A DNA stretch of 64,000 bases from Rhodocyclaceae bacterium (GCA_004379165.1 NKXK01000017.1:46646-110645), one strand, 5' to 3'. Shown: positions 48,795 through 58,680, numbered from the stretch's first letter. Made by a program: numbers and translations. The notes: a model not told the origin generated them from the letters alone.

Positions 48795-49042
48795 TTTTCG
48801 GCACCCAGCGCTTCGCAGGTAGCCATTGCTTCGCCACCGTGACGTTCAGGATCAAAGCGTGCCAGGCGTTGGGCCAGAGTCAGCGGTTCGTCGTGGATCG
48901 GCGTGATGATGACCCGTTCGCCTTCCACTGTGATGCTCACCCGCTGGTCGGCGTGGAGATGTGCTGCCTGAGCGATTGCTGCAGGCAGGCGGACACCGAG
49001 ATTGTTTCCCCAGTGTTTGATATCGAGTACGGTCGAAGGCAT
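48788..49042 (-). CDS. mazE: MazE family antitoxin (AbrB/SpoVT fold)
   Basis: LDIKHWGNNLGVRLPAAIAQAAHLHADQRVSITVEGERVIITP. Confidence 0.85.
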   Translation of the reverse strand: MPSTVLDIKHWGNNLGVRLPAAIAQAAHLHADQRVSITVEGERVIITPIHDEPLTLAQRLARFDPERHGGEAMATCEALGAEKW

Positions 49043-49176
49043 GGCCTCTGCTCCAGCGTGGTTTATACGCAGTTTAAACATCAGTGACTTGGCCGGCAAG
49101 CCTGGTGTGCCCCTTGCGCCCAGCCCGCAGCGTTTCAGGCAGAATGACGGCAGAACAGCACGCAGGAGAGAACAAG

Positions 49177-50505
49177 ATGGCAGTCAACGATCTGGTCAAC
49201 AAGTTGCGTTCGCTAATGAAACCGGGCGCGGCGCGCAGCAGTCTGAATGCACGCAGCCTTGACCGCTTGCGCGTGCAGTTGCAGGAGTGTGCAGCGGGCC
49301 AAGGGGGCGAGGTGTCGGCTCGGACGCGGGCGGCGAGGCTGACGGAGACTTATCTCGGGCTCAACGACGAGGGCCGGCAGCAGTTCCTGAAGCTGATCGC
49401 CCACGATTTCGGCCCGGACCCGGCGCGCGTCGCCGAGGCGCATGCGGCGTACCAGAAGGCGGTCGGCACGGACGAGCAATGGAAGGCGGAGGCGGCGCTG
49501 CGCAGCGCCATGCGCTCGTCGCGCATCCGCATCCTGACGCAGTTCAACGCCATCCCGCAGGGGGTAAAGTTCCTCGTCGATCTGCGCGCCGACCTGCTGC
49601 GCTATCTGGAAAATGACCGCGAACTGGCGGTGCTCGATCGCGAGCTTGAATCGCGGCTGAGTGCCTGGTTCGACGTTGGCTTCCTTGAATTGCAGCGCCT
49701 GACCTGGAGTTCGCCGGCTTCGCTGCTCGAAAAGCTGATCGAATACGAGGCGGTACATGAAATCCGCTCGTGGACGGATCTCAAGAACCGCCTCGATTCC
49801 GACCGCCGGCTCTACGCTTTCTTCCACCCGCGCATGCCGGCGGAACCGCTGATTTTTGTCGAAGTCGCGCTAACCGACGATCTGGCCGGCGATGTGCAGG
49901 CGCTGCTCGACGAAAATGCGCCGGTCTTCAACCACCGCAAGGCGAACACGGCGATTTTCTATTCCATCTCCAATACGCAGGTCGGCCTGCGCGGCGTGTC
50001 CTTCGGCAGCTTCCTGCTCAAACGGGTGATCGACGATCTGAAGCGCGATTTCCCGAAACTGGAGAATTTTGCGACGCTGTCGCCGATTCCGGGCCTGTCG
50101 GCCTGGGTGAAAAAGAATCCGCAGGTGCTGGCCGAGTGCGGCGTCAATTTGCCGCTGGATCAGCTATCGACCGCCACCTGGGCAGACGACAAGGCGCAGG
50201 CGCGGGCGCTACGCGAGCCTTTGCTGCGTTTGGGCGCGCGCTATCTGGCGACCGCAAAGCAGCGCGGTGGCGACAGCGGTCCGCCGTTCGACCCGGTGTC
50301 GCGCTTCCACCTTGGCAATGGTGCCCGCGTCGAGCGCCTCAACTACCTCGGCGACATCTCGGCCAAGGGATTCCGCCAAGCCTTTGGCCTCATGGTGAAT
50401 TACCGCTACGAACTCGATGAACTGGAAGCCAACCTCGAAGCCTTCGCCGCCGAGGGAAAAATTGCCATGTCGGCGCCGGTCCGACGGCAGGCACGGGGCA
50501 AGTGA
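49177..50505 (+). CDS. malonyl-CoA decarboxylase
   Basis: RSWTDLKNRLDSDRRLYAFFHPRMPAEPLIFVEVALTDDLAGDVQALLDE; FATLSPIPGLSAWV; DPVSRFHLGNGARVERLNYLGD. Confidence 0.92.
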   Translation: MAVNDLVNKLRSLMKPGAARSSLNARSLDRLRVQLQECAAGQGGEVSARTRAARLTETYLGLNDEGRQQFLKLIAHDFGPDPARVAEAHAAYQKAVGTDEQWKAEAALRSAMRSSRIRILTQFNAIPQGVKFLVDLRADLLRYLENDRELAVLDRELESRLSAWFDVGFLELQRLTWSSPASLLEKLIEYEAVHEIRSWTDLKNRLDSDRRLYAFFHPRMPAEPLIFVEVALTDDLAGDVQALLDENAPVFNHRKANTAIFYSISNTQVGLRGVSFGSFLLKRVIDDLKRDFPKLENFATLSPIPGLSAWVKKNPQVLAECGVNLPLDQLSTATWADDKAQARALREPLLRLGARYLATAKQRGGDSGPPFDPVSRFHLGNGARVERLNYLGDISAKGFRQAFGLMVNYRYELDELEANLEAFAAEGKIAMSAPVRRQARGK

Positions 50506-50550
50506 GACGCCCGCGCCGCTGCTGCGACCATAAACCCAACGGCTGGCCCC

Positions 50551-50578
50551 AGGGTGAACCCGGAAAACCGCCCAAAAT
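50551..50578 (-). repeat. dispersed repeat family, copy M (intergenic)
   Basis: rc ATTTTGGGCGGTTTTCCGGGTTCACCCT. Confidence 0.8.
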
Positions 50579-50593
50579 TGACAGGGTTGAAAC

Positions 50594-51829
50594 GTGACAC
50601 ACAGCGCCGAACTGACACCGCGTAACGAGCGGCTGTTGCTGCTGACGCTCGCCGGCATCCAGTTCAGCCACGTGCTGGATTTCATGATCATGATGCCGCT
50701 GGGGCCGGTGCTGATGCGGGCATTCGGCATTGGAACGCACGAATTCGGTCTGCTGGTAGCCTCCTACAGTTTCAGCGCCGCCGCCTCCGGCATCCTCGCC
50801 GCCACCTTTGTCGACCGCTTCGAACGCAAACGTTTGCTGTTGCTGTGTCTGACGTTGTTTTGTCTGGCAACACTGGCCTGCGGCCTGGCGCCCGGCTATT
50901 CGCTGCTGTTGGTGGCGCGCGGCCTCGCCGGGGTGTTTGGCGGCGTGCTGGGCGCGATGATCCACACCATGATCGGCGACGCGATTCCCTTTTCGCGCCG
51001 GGCAACGGCCAGCGGCGTCGTCTCGACTGCGTTTTCAGTCTCGACTATCGCCGGCGTGCCGCTGTCGCTGTGGCTGGCCAATCATCTCGGCTGGCGCGCC
51101 CCCTTCATCGCCATAGCCGTGTTTGCGGCGCTGTTCATCGCCGTCAGTGTCCGGACATTGCCCGTGCTCAACCGGCATCTGGCCCGCGACAAAGGAGCGC
51201 ATCTGCTCTCCGATCTGTTCGGCGTGCTGGCGGCCGCCAATCACCGGCGGGCGCTGCTCTTCTCGGCGCTGCTGATCTTCTCCGGCTTTACGGTTATCCC
51301 CTACATCACGGTTTTTGCGGTCAACAACGTCGGCATTCCCCTGGACGACATCCCCATCGTTTACCTCGTCGGCGGTAGTGCCACCTTCGTCTGTGCACGC
51401 CTGATCGGTCGCTGGGCGGACCGGCGCGGCAAGGTCGAGGTCTATCGGCGGCTGGCGCTGCTGGCCATGCTGCCGCTGCTGGCGGTTACGCATGCCGGGC
51501 CGTTGCCGCTTTGGGGCTGGCTGATCTGCTCGACCAGCTTTTTCGTGTTGATTTCAGGACGCATGATCCCGGCGATGGCGGTGATCACCTCGGCGTCCGA
51601 GCCGCGGCTACGCGGTACCTTCATGTCGCTCAACGGCACCGTCCAGTCGCTGGCCATGGGCCTGGCAACGACGCTGACCGGCAGCCTCACCACCATCGAC
51701 GCCAGCGGCCGCCTGGTCGGGTACCCGGTCGTCGGGTACGTTGCCATCGCCGCCAACATCCTCGCCATGGCCTTTATCGGGCGCATCGTGATGCACGGTC
51801 GCCCCGCCGCGGAGCCCGTCAAACCATGA
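50594..51829 (+). CDS. MFS transporter
   Basis: Twelve-TM-like hydrophobic pattern; FVDRFERKRLLLLCLTLF. Confidence 0.88.
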   Translation: MTHSAELTPRNERLLLLTLAGIQFSHVLDFMIMMPLGPVLMRAFGIGTHEFGLLVASYSFSAAASGILAATFVDRFERKRLLLLCLTLFCLATLACGLAPGYSLLLVARGLAGVFGGVLGAMIHTMIGDAIPFSRRATASGVVSTAFSVSTIAGVPLSLWLANHLGWRAPFIAIAVFAALFIAVSVRTLPVLNRHLARDKGAHLLSDLFGVLAAANHRRALLFSALLIFSGFTVIPYITVFAVNNVGIPLDDIPIVYLVGGSATFVCARLIGRWADRRGKVEVYRRLALLAMLPLLAVTHAGPLPLWGWLICSTSFFVLISGRMIPAMAVITSASEPRLRGTFMSLNGTVQSLAMGLATTLTGSLTTIDASGRLVGYPVVGYVAIAANILAMAFIGRIVMHGRPAAEPVKP

Positions 51830-52590
51830 AGCAGGACGCCTGCTGGATTCTTCGTTGCGAGCACAAGCTGCTCGTTCTTACCGGCAAAGACAGCCTGTTC
51901 CCGAGCCGCCTGCCGGCCGAGCACGAGGCAGTGTCGGATGCGCTTGCCGTCGGTGACTGGCAAGGACGACCGGCGTTTGCCGCCGATATCGCGGCCTGGC
52001 CGCAGCTGCCGGGGGGCGAGGTGGTATCGCTGCGCCAGGTATTCGAGATTGGTGGCGAGGCGGCGTTCGCCCTCGCCGGGCGCGCCGTGCAATTGCTCGA
52101 CTGGCGCCAGCAGCACCGCTACTGCGGCCGTTGTGCGACGCCAACCGACGCCGCCCGCGGCGAGCATGCCATGCGTTGCCCCGCCTGCGGCCTGCTGGCC
52201 TATCCGCGCCTGTCGCCGGCGATCATGGTGCTGGTGCGCGACGGCGAACGCCTGCTGCTCGCCCGCAGCCCGCGCTTCAAACCCGGGGTTTACAGTGCCC
52301 TGGCTGGTTTTGTCGAACCGGGCGAGACGCTTGAGCAGTGCGCGGTGCGCGAAGTGCGGGAGGAGGTCGGCATCGAAATCGCCAACCTGCGCTACTTTGC
52401 CAGCCAGCCCTGGCCCTTCCCCAATTCGCTGATGATTGCCTTCTTTGCCGACTACGCCGGTGGCGATTTGCGGCTGGATCCAGTGGAAATCGAGGCAGCG
52501 GCATGGTTCATGCCCGACCGGCTGCCGCTGCTGCCGGAACCGATCAGCATTTCAAGACGGCTGATCGATGCGGCATGTCGTCTGCGATGA
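51826..52590 (+). CDS. nudC: NAD(+) diphosphatase (Nudix)
   Basis: YCGRCATPTDAARGEHAMRCPACG zinc ribbon; GFVEPGETLEQCAVREVREEVGIE Nudix box; SQPWPFPNSLMIAF. Confidence 0.93.
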   Translation: MKQDACWILRCEHKLLVLTGKDSLFPSRLPAEHEAVSDALAVGDWQGRPAFAADIAAWPQLPGGEVVSLRQVFEIGGEAAFALAGRAVQLLDWRQQHRYCGRCATPTDAARGEHAMRCPACGLLAYPRLSPAIMVLVRDGERLLLARSPRFKPGVYSALAGFVEPGETLEQCAVREVREEVGIEIANLRYFASQPWPFPNSLMIAFFADYAGGDLRLDPVEIEAAAWFMPDRLPLLPEPISISRRLIDAACRLR

Positions 52591-52599
52591 GCGTCTGAC

Positions 52600-53280
52600 T
52601 CACATCCCCAGCGACTTCAGCAACTCATCCTGTTCGCTGTCGCCACCGCTCTGCGTGGGGGCCTGCGCTTCGGGTTGCTGGACCGAATTCATCAGTTCAT
52701 CCGGATCGACCGTTTCTTCGGCGTCGAAGTCGTTGAGTTTGATGAATTCCGTGCGATCGATCGCCAGCTCGAGATAAAAGATGTTGTTGCGGGCGGTAAA
52801 GAAGGTGACGCGGCGTGATTCGGGCTGGTCGAGGTGGGTATCCACGCTGAGCATGACCTGCTTGTTCAACGCCAGCATTTTCGGCTGGTTCTGCGTGATG
52901 TGCGTTTGCAGCTCACGGGCGATCTTGCCGGTGAAGTCGCCGACCATCTGGTTCATCAACTCGCCCATGACATTGCCGACATCGTCGGATGTGTGGCGGG
53001 TAGCGAGTTCCTCGCGGGCCATGCCCATGTGGATCATGTAGTTCTCGTAAAGCTCCATGGCCGCGGCCGCCGAGAAGTTGATGACGACGAGGCCGGAAAA
53101 GCCGCCGTCGAACAGTACGAAGCAACCGATGTCCGGCTTGAGGCAGGTTCGGGAGATGCGCTGGACCATGCCGGAGTAGCTGACCGGGCTTTGCGTGGCG
53201 ACCGACAGCACCTTGGTGACGGAGTTGCACAGGCTGCGCAATATGTCTTCAGTGCCAAAGACGACGGGTGCGTTGGACAT
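52600..53280 (-). CDS. DUF3334 / CheX-like chemotaxis-associated protein
   Basis: MSNAPVVFGTEDILRSLCNSVTKVLSVATQSPVSYSGMVQRISRTCLKPDIGCFVLFDGGFSGLVVINFSA; VMGELMNQMVGDFTGKI. Confidence 0.7.
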   Translation of the reverse strand: MSNAPVVFGTEDILRSLCNSVTKVLSVATQSPVSYSGMVQRISRTCLKPDIGCFVLFDGGFSGLVVINFSAAAAMELYENYMIHMGMAREELATRHTSDDVGNVMGELMNQMVGDFTGKIARELQTHITQNQPKMLALNKQVMLSVDTHLDQPESRRVTFFTARNNIFYLELAIDRTEFIKLNDFDAEETVDPDELMNSVQQPEAQAPTQSGGDSEQDELLKSLGM

Positions 53281-53397
53281 GATTATTTTTCTTCCGGTAG
53301 TCAATCAATATCGCATATATACCACATTGGCTGATTTTGCTTGTGGCTGCCAGACAAAGCGGCGATGATGCGCGCCGATTGGATAAGGAGACAACCG

Positions 53398-53922
53398 GTG
53401 ACGGCCACGAGCGACCCGCACATGATTTACCTGGCCGGATACCCGGAACGCCTGAGCGGACCGGTGCGGACGATGATTGCCGAGCAGCGCCTGGCCGACT
53501 GGTTGCGACAGAAGTACCCGCAGGCACACGGCATCCGCAGCGACAGCGCGCTTTACGCCTACGTCGATGCGCTGAAAAACGACGGCATGCGCAATGCCGG
53601 GCCATTGGCCAGGGTGTGCTACGACGGCAAGCTGCAAAGCGTGCAAAAGGCGCTGGGCACACATGCCCGAATCGCTAGCGTGCAGGGCGGCCGCATCAAG
53701 TCGCGGCGTGAGATCCGCGTCGCTGCGGTATTCCGCGAGGCACCGGCGGCCTTCCTGCACATGATCGTCGCCCACGAACTGGCCCACCTCAAGGAAAGCG
53801 GGCACGACAAGCCTTTTTACCAGCTTTGCTGCCATCTGCTACCGGACTACCACCAGCTTGAATTCGAAGTCCGCGCCTGGCTCTGCCATCTGGCGGCGGG
53901 TAGCGAGGCGGTCTGGTCGTAA
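53398..53922 (+). CDS. YgjP-like M48-family metallopeptidase domain protein (GTG start)
   Basis: FLHMIVAHELAHLKESGHDKPFYQLCCHLLPDYHQLEFEVRAWL (HELAHL...H); AAGGAG upstream of GTG. Confidence 0.75.
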   Translation: MTATSDPHMIYLAGYPERLSGPVRTMIAEQRLADWLRQKYPQAHGIRSDSALYAYVDALKNDGMRNAGPLARVCYDGKLQSVQKALGTHARIASVQGGRIKSRREIRVAAVFREAPAAFLHMIVAHELAHLKESGHDKPFYQLCCHLLPDYHQLEFEVRAWLCHLAAGSEAVWS

Positions 53923-53947
53923 TGGCAGGGATGTGAAACTGCCCCTG

Positions 53948-53978
53948 ATTTTGGGCGGTTTTCCGCGTTGACCGTGGC
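53948..53978 (+). repeat. dispersed repeat family, copy N (intergenic)
   Basis: ATTTTGGGCGGTTTTCCGCGTTGACCGTGGC; first 18 bp identical to copy M. Confidence 0.8.
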
Positions 53979-53986
53979 CGCTGCGG

Positions 53987-54313
53987 TCAGGCCGGTAAAA
54001 GTGCCTTCAAGCCCAGCAAGACTGCCATGCCGACGATGAAGGGCAGCCAGGGATTGCGCCAGCGCATGGCGACGAGGATGGCGGCGATGCCAGCAGCCAG
54101 TTTCGGATTGACTGGGTCGATCTGGCCGCTGACGACCACGATGTCGGGCACGACAATGGCTGCCAGCGCCGCGGCCGGGGCATAGCGCAGGGCGCGTTGC
54201 AGCGTCGGCGGCAGGCTGAAGCGGTTGCCGAGGACGATGAAGCTGGCGCGGGGCAGGGTGGTGGCCAGCCCGAGCAGGATGAAAATCAGCCACAGCGACG
54301 CGTCGTAATTCAT
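53987..54313 (-). CDS. azlD: AzlD family branched-chain amino acid transport protein
   Basis: ASFIVLGNRFSLPPTLQRALRYAPAAALAAIVVPDIV; paired with azlC. Confidence 0.85.
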   Translation of the reverse strand: MNYDASLWLIFILLGLATTLPRASFIVLGNRFSLPPTLQRALRYAPAAALAAIVVPDIVVVSGQIDPVNPKLAAGIAAILVAMRWRNPWLPFIVGMAVLLGLKALLPA

Positions 54314-55029
54314 GCGGTTTTCTTCTCCTGCCAGTGTTCGGCGGCAAAGCCGGCGGCGATGCCGAGGCAGATGGCGGTGACGACGCCGAGGCGCAGCGGC
54401 ATGCCGCGCAGCATTACCGCGCCGCCGCCTCCGACGATGGCGGCCACCAGCATCGGCCGCGATTTCGCCATCGGCACCAGCAGCACGATCAGCGCAATGG
54501 TCGCCATGAATTCCAGCGACCAGCTTTTGGGGACGATGCCGGCGGCGAAGATGCCGATCAGCGCAAAAGTCTGCCAGAGCAGCCAGGACCAGGCGCCGGT
54601 GATGACGTAGTAACCGAGGCGCCAGCGCGGGTCGTCGACCTGCATCAGCTTGTCGTAGCAGACGGCGAAACTGCCATCAGTCAGGAAATGGCCGCACAGC
54701 CAGCGCCAGCCGGTTCCGATGCCGCGAAATCCCGGGGCGATGCCGGCGCTGAAGATCAGGAAACGCAGGTTCAGCGCCAGCCCGGTGGCGAGGATCAGCC
54801 ACAGCGGCGCGTTATCGGCGATCAGCGGCAGCGTGCCGAGCTGGGCGGTGCCGGCAAAGACGATGATGTTCATGCCCATCGCCTGCAGCGGGCTGAAGCC
54901 GGCGCTGGTCATCGCCATGCCGACCACCAGCGCCCAAGGGATCAATCCGACCGACACCGGCAGGAAGGCGATGAAACCCTCCCGCACGCCGGCGGTGAAA
55001 CCGCGTCGTTCAAAATCCGTCGCGTGCAT
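54310..55029 (-). CDS. azlC: AzlC family ABC transporter permease-like protein
   Basis: LGLIPWALVVGMAMTSAGFSPLQAMGMNIIVFAGTAQLG-type; FLTDGSFAVCYDKL. Confidence 0.88.
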   Translation of the reverse strand: MHATDFERRGFTAGVREGFIAFLPVSVGLIPWALVVGMAMTSAGFSPLQAMGMNIIVFAGTAQLGTLPLIADNAPLWLILATGLALNLRFLIFSAGIAPGFRGIGTGWRWLCGHFLTDGSFAVCYDKLMQVDDPRWRLGYYVITGAWSWLLWQTFALIGIFAAGIVPKSWSLEFMATIALIVLLVPMAKSRPMLVAAIVGGGGAVMLRGMPLRLGVVTAICLGIAAGFAAEHWQEKKTA

Positions 55030-55040
55030 TGTTTGACGCT

Positions 55041-55071
55041 GCTGCGGTCAACCCGGAAAAGCGGCCAAAAT
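55041..55071 (-). repeat. dispersed repeat family, copy O (intergenic)
   Basis: rc ATTTTGGCCGCTTTTCCGGGTTGACCGCAGC. Confidence 0.85.
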
Positions 55072-55073
55072 GC

Positions 55074-56309
55074 TCATTGCTCCGCCGCCGGTTTCGGCAG
55101 CAGGAAATTGAGCGCCACCGCCAGCACGCCGCACAGGCTGATGCCCTGCAGCGAGAAGCTGCCGATATGCACGCCGAGGCCACCGATGCCGGTGACCAGC
55201 GTCACCGAGACGATGCACAGGTTGCGCGGGCTGGCGAGATCGACCTTGGCGTCCATCAGCGTCTTCAGGCCGATGCCGGCAATCGAGCCGAAGAGCAGGA
55301 CCATGATGCCGCCCATCACCGGCATCGGGATGGTCTGCAGCAGCGCGCCGAACTTGCCGACGAAGGCCATCAGGATGGCGAAGCCGGCGGCCCAGGTCAT
55401 GATCGCCGGGTTGTAGTTCTTGGTCAGCATCACCGCGCCGGTGACTTCGCCGTAGGTGGTGACCGGCGGGCCGCCGAAGAGGCCGACCACGTTCACCGCC
55501 AGCCCGTCGCCGAACAGCGTGCGGTGCAGGCCGGGGCTGTCGGTGTAGTCCTTGCCAGAGACCGAGCCGATGGCGAGAATGCCGCCGACGTGTTCGACAA
55601 TCGGCGCAATTGCCACCGGGATCATGAACAGGATCGCGGCGAGGTTGAATTCCGGCTTGCCGAACTCAGGGATGGCGATCCACGCGGCGTTGGTGACCTT
55701 GCTGAAATCGACGATGCCGACGAACAGCGAGGCAATGTAGCCGACGGCGACGCCGACAAGGATCGGTACCAGCTTGAGCAGGCCGCGGGCGCGGATGGCG
55801 GTCAGCATGGTCGCCAGCAGCGAGATCGCGGCAATGGCAATCGCCGTTTCGTAAGGCACAACCTGTGCGTCGCCGGCTTTACCGGTGGCCATGTTGACCG
55901 CCACTTGTGCCAGTCCGAGGCCGATGACCATCACCACCGGGCCGATGACGACTGGCGGCAGCAGGCGGTGGATGAAATCGACACCACGCCATTTCACCAG
56001 GCCGGCGGCGACGTAATAGAAGAAGCTGGCGGCGGCCAGCGCGCCGAGCGTCGCCGGCATGCCCCAGGTCTGCACCGAGTAGATCACCGGGGCGATGAAG
56101 GCGAAGCTGGAGCCGAGGTAGATCGGCACCTGGCGCTTGGTGCATAGCTGGAAGATCAGCGTGCCGACGCCGGCGCCGAGCAGCGCCAGGCTGGGGTTGA
56201 GGCCGGTCAGCAGCGGCACCAGCACGGTGGCGCCGAAGGCGACAAAGAGAATCTGGGCACCGGACAGCGCGGTGCGCCAGGTCGGTTCGTGGGCGTAAGC
56301 AGTCATCAC
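55074..56309 (-). CDS. uraA: uracil permease / xanthine-uracil symporter
   Basis: [48 protein letters not shown]; adjacent to upp. Confidence 0.9.
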   Translation of the reverse strand: MMTAYAHEPTWRTALSGAQILFVAFGATVLVPLLTGLNPSLALLGAGVGTLIFQLCTKRQVPIYLGSSFAFIAPVIYSVQTWGMPATLGALAAASFFYYVAAGLVKWRGVDFIHRLLPPVVIGPVVMVIGLGLAQVAVNMATGKAGDAQVVPYETAIAIAAISLLATMLTAIRARGLLKLVPILVGVAVGYIASLFVGIVDFSKVTNAAWIAIPEFGKPEFNLAAILFMIPVAIAPIVEHVGGILAIGSVSGKDYTDSPGLHRTLFGDGLAVNVVGLFGGPPVTTYGEVTGAVMLTKNYNPAIMTWAAGFAILMAFVGKFGALLQTIPMPVMGGIMVLLFGSIAGIGLKTLMDAKVDLASPRNLCIVSVTLVTGIGGLGVHIGSFSLQGISLCGVLAVALNFLLPKPAAEQ

Positions 56310-56938
56310 GCCTCCTTGGTGCCGAAGATCTTGTCGCCGGCATCGCCGAGGCCGGGGATGATGTAGCCGACTTCATTGAGATGGCTGTCGACGGCGGCGG
56401 TGTAGAGCTGCACGTCGGGATGCGCGGCGGTGAGTGCCGCGATGCCTTCCGGCGCCGCCACCAACACCAGCGCCTTGATGTGCTTGCAGCCATTGCGCTT
56501 GAGCATGTCGATGGTGGCGATCAGCGAGCCGCCGGTGGCCAGCATCGGGTCGATGATCATTGCCAAGCGTTCGTCGAGCTGGCCGACGAAGCGCTCGAAA
56601 TACGGCTCCGGCATCAGCGTGTCGTGGTTGCGGGCGATGCCGACGACGCTGACCTTGGCATTCGGGATCAGGTCGAGGACGCCGTCGAGCATGCCGAGGC
56701 CGGCGCGCAGGATGGGCACGACGGTGACCTTCTTGCCCTTGATCTGGTCGATCTCAACCGGACCGGCCCAGCCGGCGAGGGTGACCTTTTCCAGCTCGAA
56801 ATCGGCGCAGGCCTCGTAGGTGAGCAGGCGGGCGACTTCGGCCGTCAGCTCGCGGAATTTCTTGGTGCTGATGTCGCCTTCGCGCATCAGGCCGATCTTG
56901 TGTTTGACGAGAGGGTGTTTGACTTCGATGACCGGCAT
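56306..56938 (-). CDS. upp: uracil phosphoribosyltransferase
   Basis: [58 protein letters not shown]. Confidence 0.97.
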   Translation of the reverse strand: MPVIEVKHPLVKHKIGLMREGDISTKKFRELTAEVARLLTYEACADFELEKVTLAGWAGPVEIDQIKGKKVTVVPILRAGLGMLDGVLDLIPNAKVSVVGIARNHDTLMPEPYFERFVGQLDERLAMIIDPMLATGGSLIATIDMLKRNGCKHIKALVLVAAPEGIAALTAAHPDVQLYTAAVDSHLNEVGYIIPGLGDAGDKIFGTKEA

Positions 56939-57033
56939 GGCTGTTCCCGGGAGTGTTTTTTACGGAAGCCGCAAGGGTAGCCGAAAGCGCCCAATGCCGC
57001 ACTTCGGGATTTCACGTGCCGCAGGCGCCGGCA

Positions 57034-57065
57034 ACTGCGGTCAACGCGGAATATGCAGCGAAAAC
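57034..57065 (-). repeat. dispersed repeat family, copy P (spans stop codon of hydrolase gene)
   Basis: rc GTTTTCGCTGCATATTCCGCGTTGACCGCAGT. Confidence 0.65.
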
Positions 57066-57640
57066 CAGGCGGCAACGCGCAGCACCGGGTCTTCACCAGG
57101 GCCGAGAACGCGGGTCTCGTGGAGGCAGCGCAAGCGGGCACCAGCCCGCTGGGCAGCGGTTTGCGCCAGGGTGTCTTCGTGATCGAAAATCAGCAGCAGC
57201 GGCGCTGAAAGCAGTTCCAGCGCCTGGCCGCCAGCGCGGTCGATCAGCCCGCCGTGGCAGGCCAGCACCTTGACCTGCGTGTCACGCTGGGCGGCACAGC
57301 GGATCGCGGCGGGCGTCACATCGCCGGTCGCAAAAATGGCCAGCTGCAGATCCTGCATGTCGCCATCGTGGCGGATCAGGTCCAGAATCTCGATCAGTCG
57401 CGTCGCCAGTCGCGGCACATTCTGCGTCGCATCGGAAAACTGCGCTTCCTGCGCCGTCAGCAACTCCATGACCAGCATCGCATGGCCCCGCGCTGCCAGA
57501 TTGGCGGCAATCGTCGTATCCACCGGCGCATGATGTGATCGTGCCAGCAAGACCAGCCCGCGTGGCTGCTCGGGCAGATCGAGCGTACCGTGCAGGTGGC
57601 CGTGCGGCGTGGTCAGGCTGAGGTGGCGGTGGAGGCTCAT
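57041..57640 (-). CDS. alpha/beta hydrolase (dienelactone hydrolase-like)
   Basis: PRGLVLLARSHHAPVDTTIAANLAARGHAMLVMELLTAQEAQF. Confidence 0.65.
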   Translation of the reverse strand: MSLHRHLSLTTPHGHLHGTLDLPEQPRGLVLLARSHHAPVDTTIAANLAARGHAMLVMELLTAQEAQFSDATQNVPRLATRLIEILDLIRHDGDMQDLQLAIFATGDVTPAAIRCAAQRDTQVKVLACHGGLIDRAGGQALELLSAPLLLIFDHEDTLAQTAAQRAGARLRCLHETRVLGPGEDPVLRVAAWFSLHIPR

Positions 57641-57771
57641 TCCGATATTATGGTGCGCGTGCCGATTGATTTCCAACTCGAACTCCTCGGATGTAGGTGG
57701 CGTACGCAATGAATTGTTGTTTTTGTGATATTGTTAATTACTCTCGCTCTCGTCATTTCTGACAAAGGAAG

Positions 57772-58605
57772 ATGATGGATCTGGAAAAACGCTATCAATC
57801 AATCGCAGCCAGCATTTCGGACGGCAGTCTGAGTTTTCCGACCAGTGTCGGCAATGCGCTCAAAATACAGCAGATCCTCGATGATCCCGATTGCGCACTC
57901 GACCAGGCGGCGCGCCTGATTCAGGGGGAGCCACTGTTGGCCGCCCGCGTGGTCGCGACAGCGAATTCCGTTGCCTACAACCGCTCCGGGCGGGAAATTA
58001 CCGATCTCCGCACGGCAGTATCCCGCCTTGGCTTCCGTACGCTGCGTTCATTGACCATGGCCGTACTGACCCGGCAGATGGCCGGCAATCCGTCCGGCGC
58101 AACCCAGAAGCTGATCGGGCAACTCTGGACGCACACCGCCTACGTCGCTGCCATTGCCCACCTGCTGGCCCGCCGGGTGACGCATGTTGACCCCGAGGCG
58201 GCCTTGTTCGCCGGCGTCGTTCATGAAGTCGGGGGGTTTTACCTGCTTTCGCTGGCCAGTCAGTCGCCGGAGTTGATTGGAGACGATCATCTGCCCTGGC
58301 TCGAGGGCGGTGAAGCACTGATTGGTCGCGCTGTACTGGAGAAAATTGGCGTGCCGGCAAACATCCTCGAGGCCATTGCCGGCTATTGGGAGGGGTATCT
58401 GGCCATCCCCCCCGTCTCGCTGGCAGACACCCTGCTGCTCGCCAAGCAACTGGCACCCGTTCCCTCGCCACTGCGGCAGCCTGAAACTTCCGAGGCGCCG
58501 GCCTTGTCTGCACAGATCGACATGATCGTCGGCGAAGACATGCTCAGCAGCATCCTTCAGGATGCACACGAGGAAGTTTCGTCGTTGATGCAGGCCCTCC
58601 AATGA
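57772..58605 (+). CDS. HDOD domain protein
   Basis: SFPTSVGNALKIQQILDDPDCALDQAARLIQGEPLLAARVVATANSVAYNRSGREITDLRTAVSRLGFRTLRSLTMAV. Confidence 0.88.
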   Translation: MMDLEKRYQSIAASISDGSLSFPTSVGNALKIQQILDDPDCALDQAARLIQGEPLLAARVVATANSVAYNRSGREITDLRTAVSRLGFRTLRSLTMAVLTRQMAGNPSGATQKLIGQLWTHTAYVAAIAHLLARRVTHVDPEAALFAGVVHEVGGFYLLSLASQSPELIGDDHLPWLEGGEALIGRAVLEKIGVPANILEAIAGYWEGYLAIPPVSLADTLLLAKQLAPVPSPLRQPETSEAPALSAQIDMIVGEDMLSSILQDAHEEVSSLMQALQ

Positions 58606-58680
58606 TCAATGAATTGATCCTGGTCAACATTTAACCCTTACAATTGGCATACCCTGACATTCTCCATAAGTGACACAATC

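Noticed and set aside
55029-56147. 372-aa plus-strand ORF opposite uraA
   Set aside because: Asp/Arg/His-rich shadow ORF. Its first residues (MFDAAAVNPEKRPK) are only a translation of repeat copy O.
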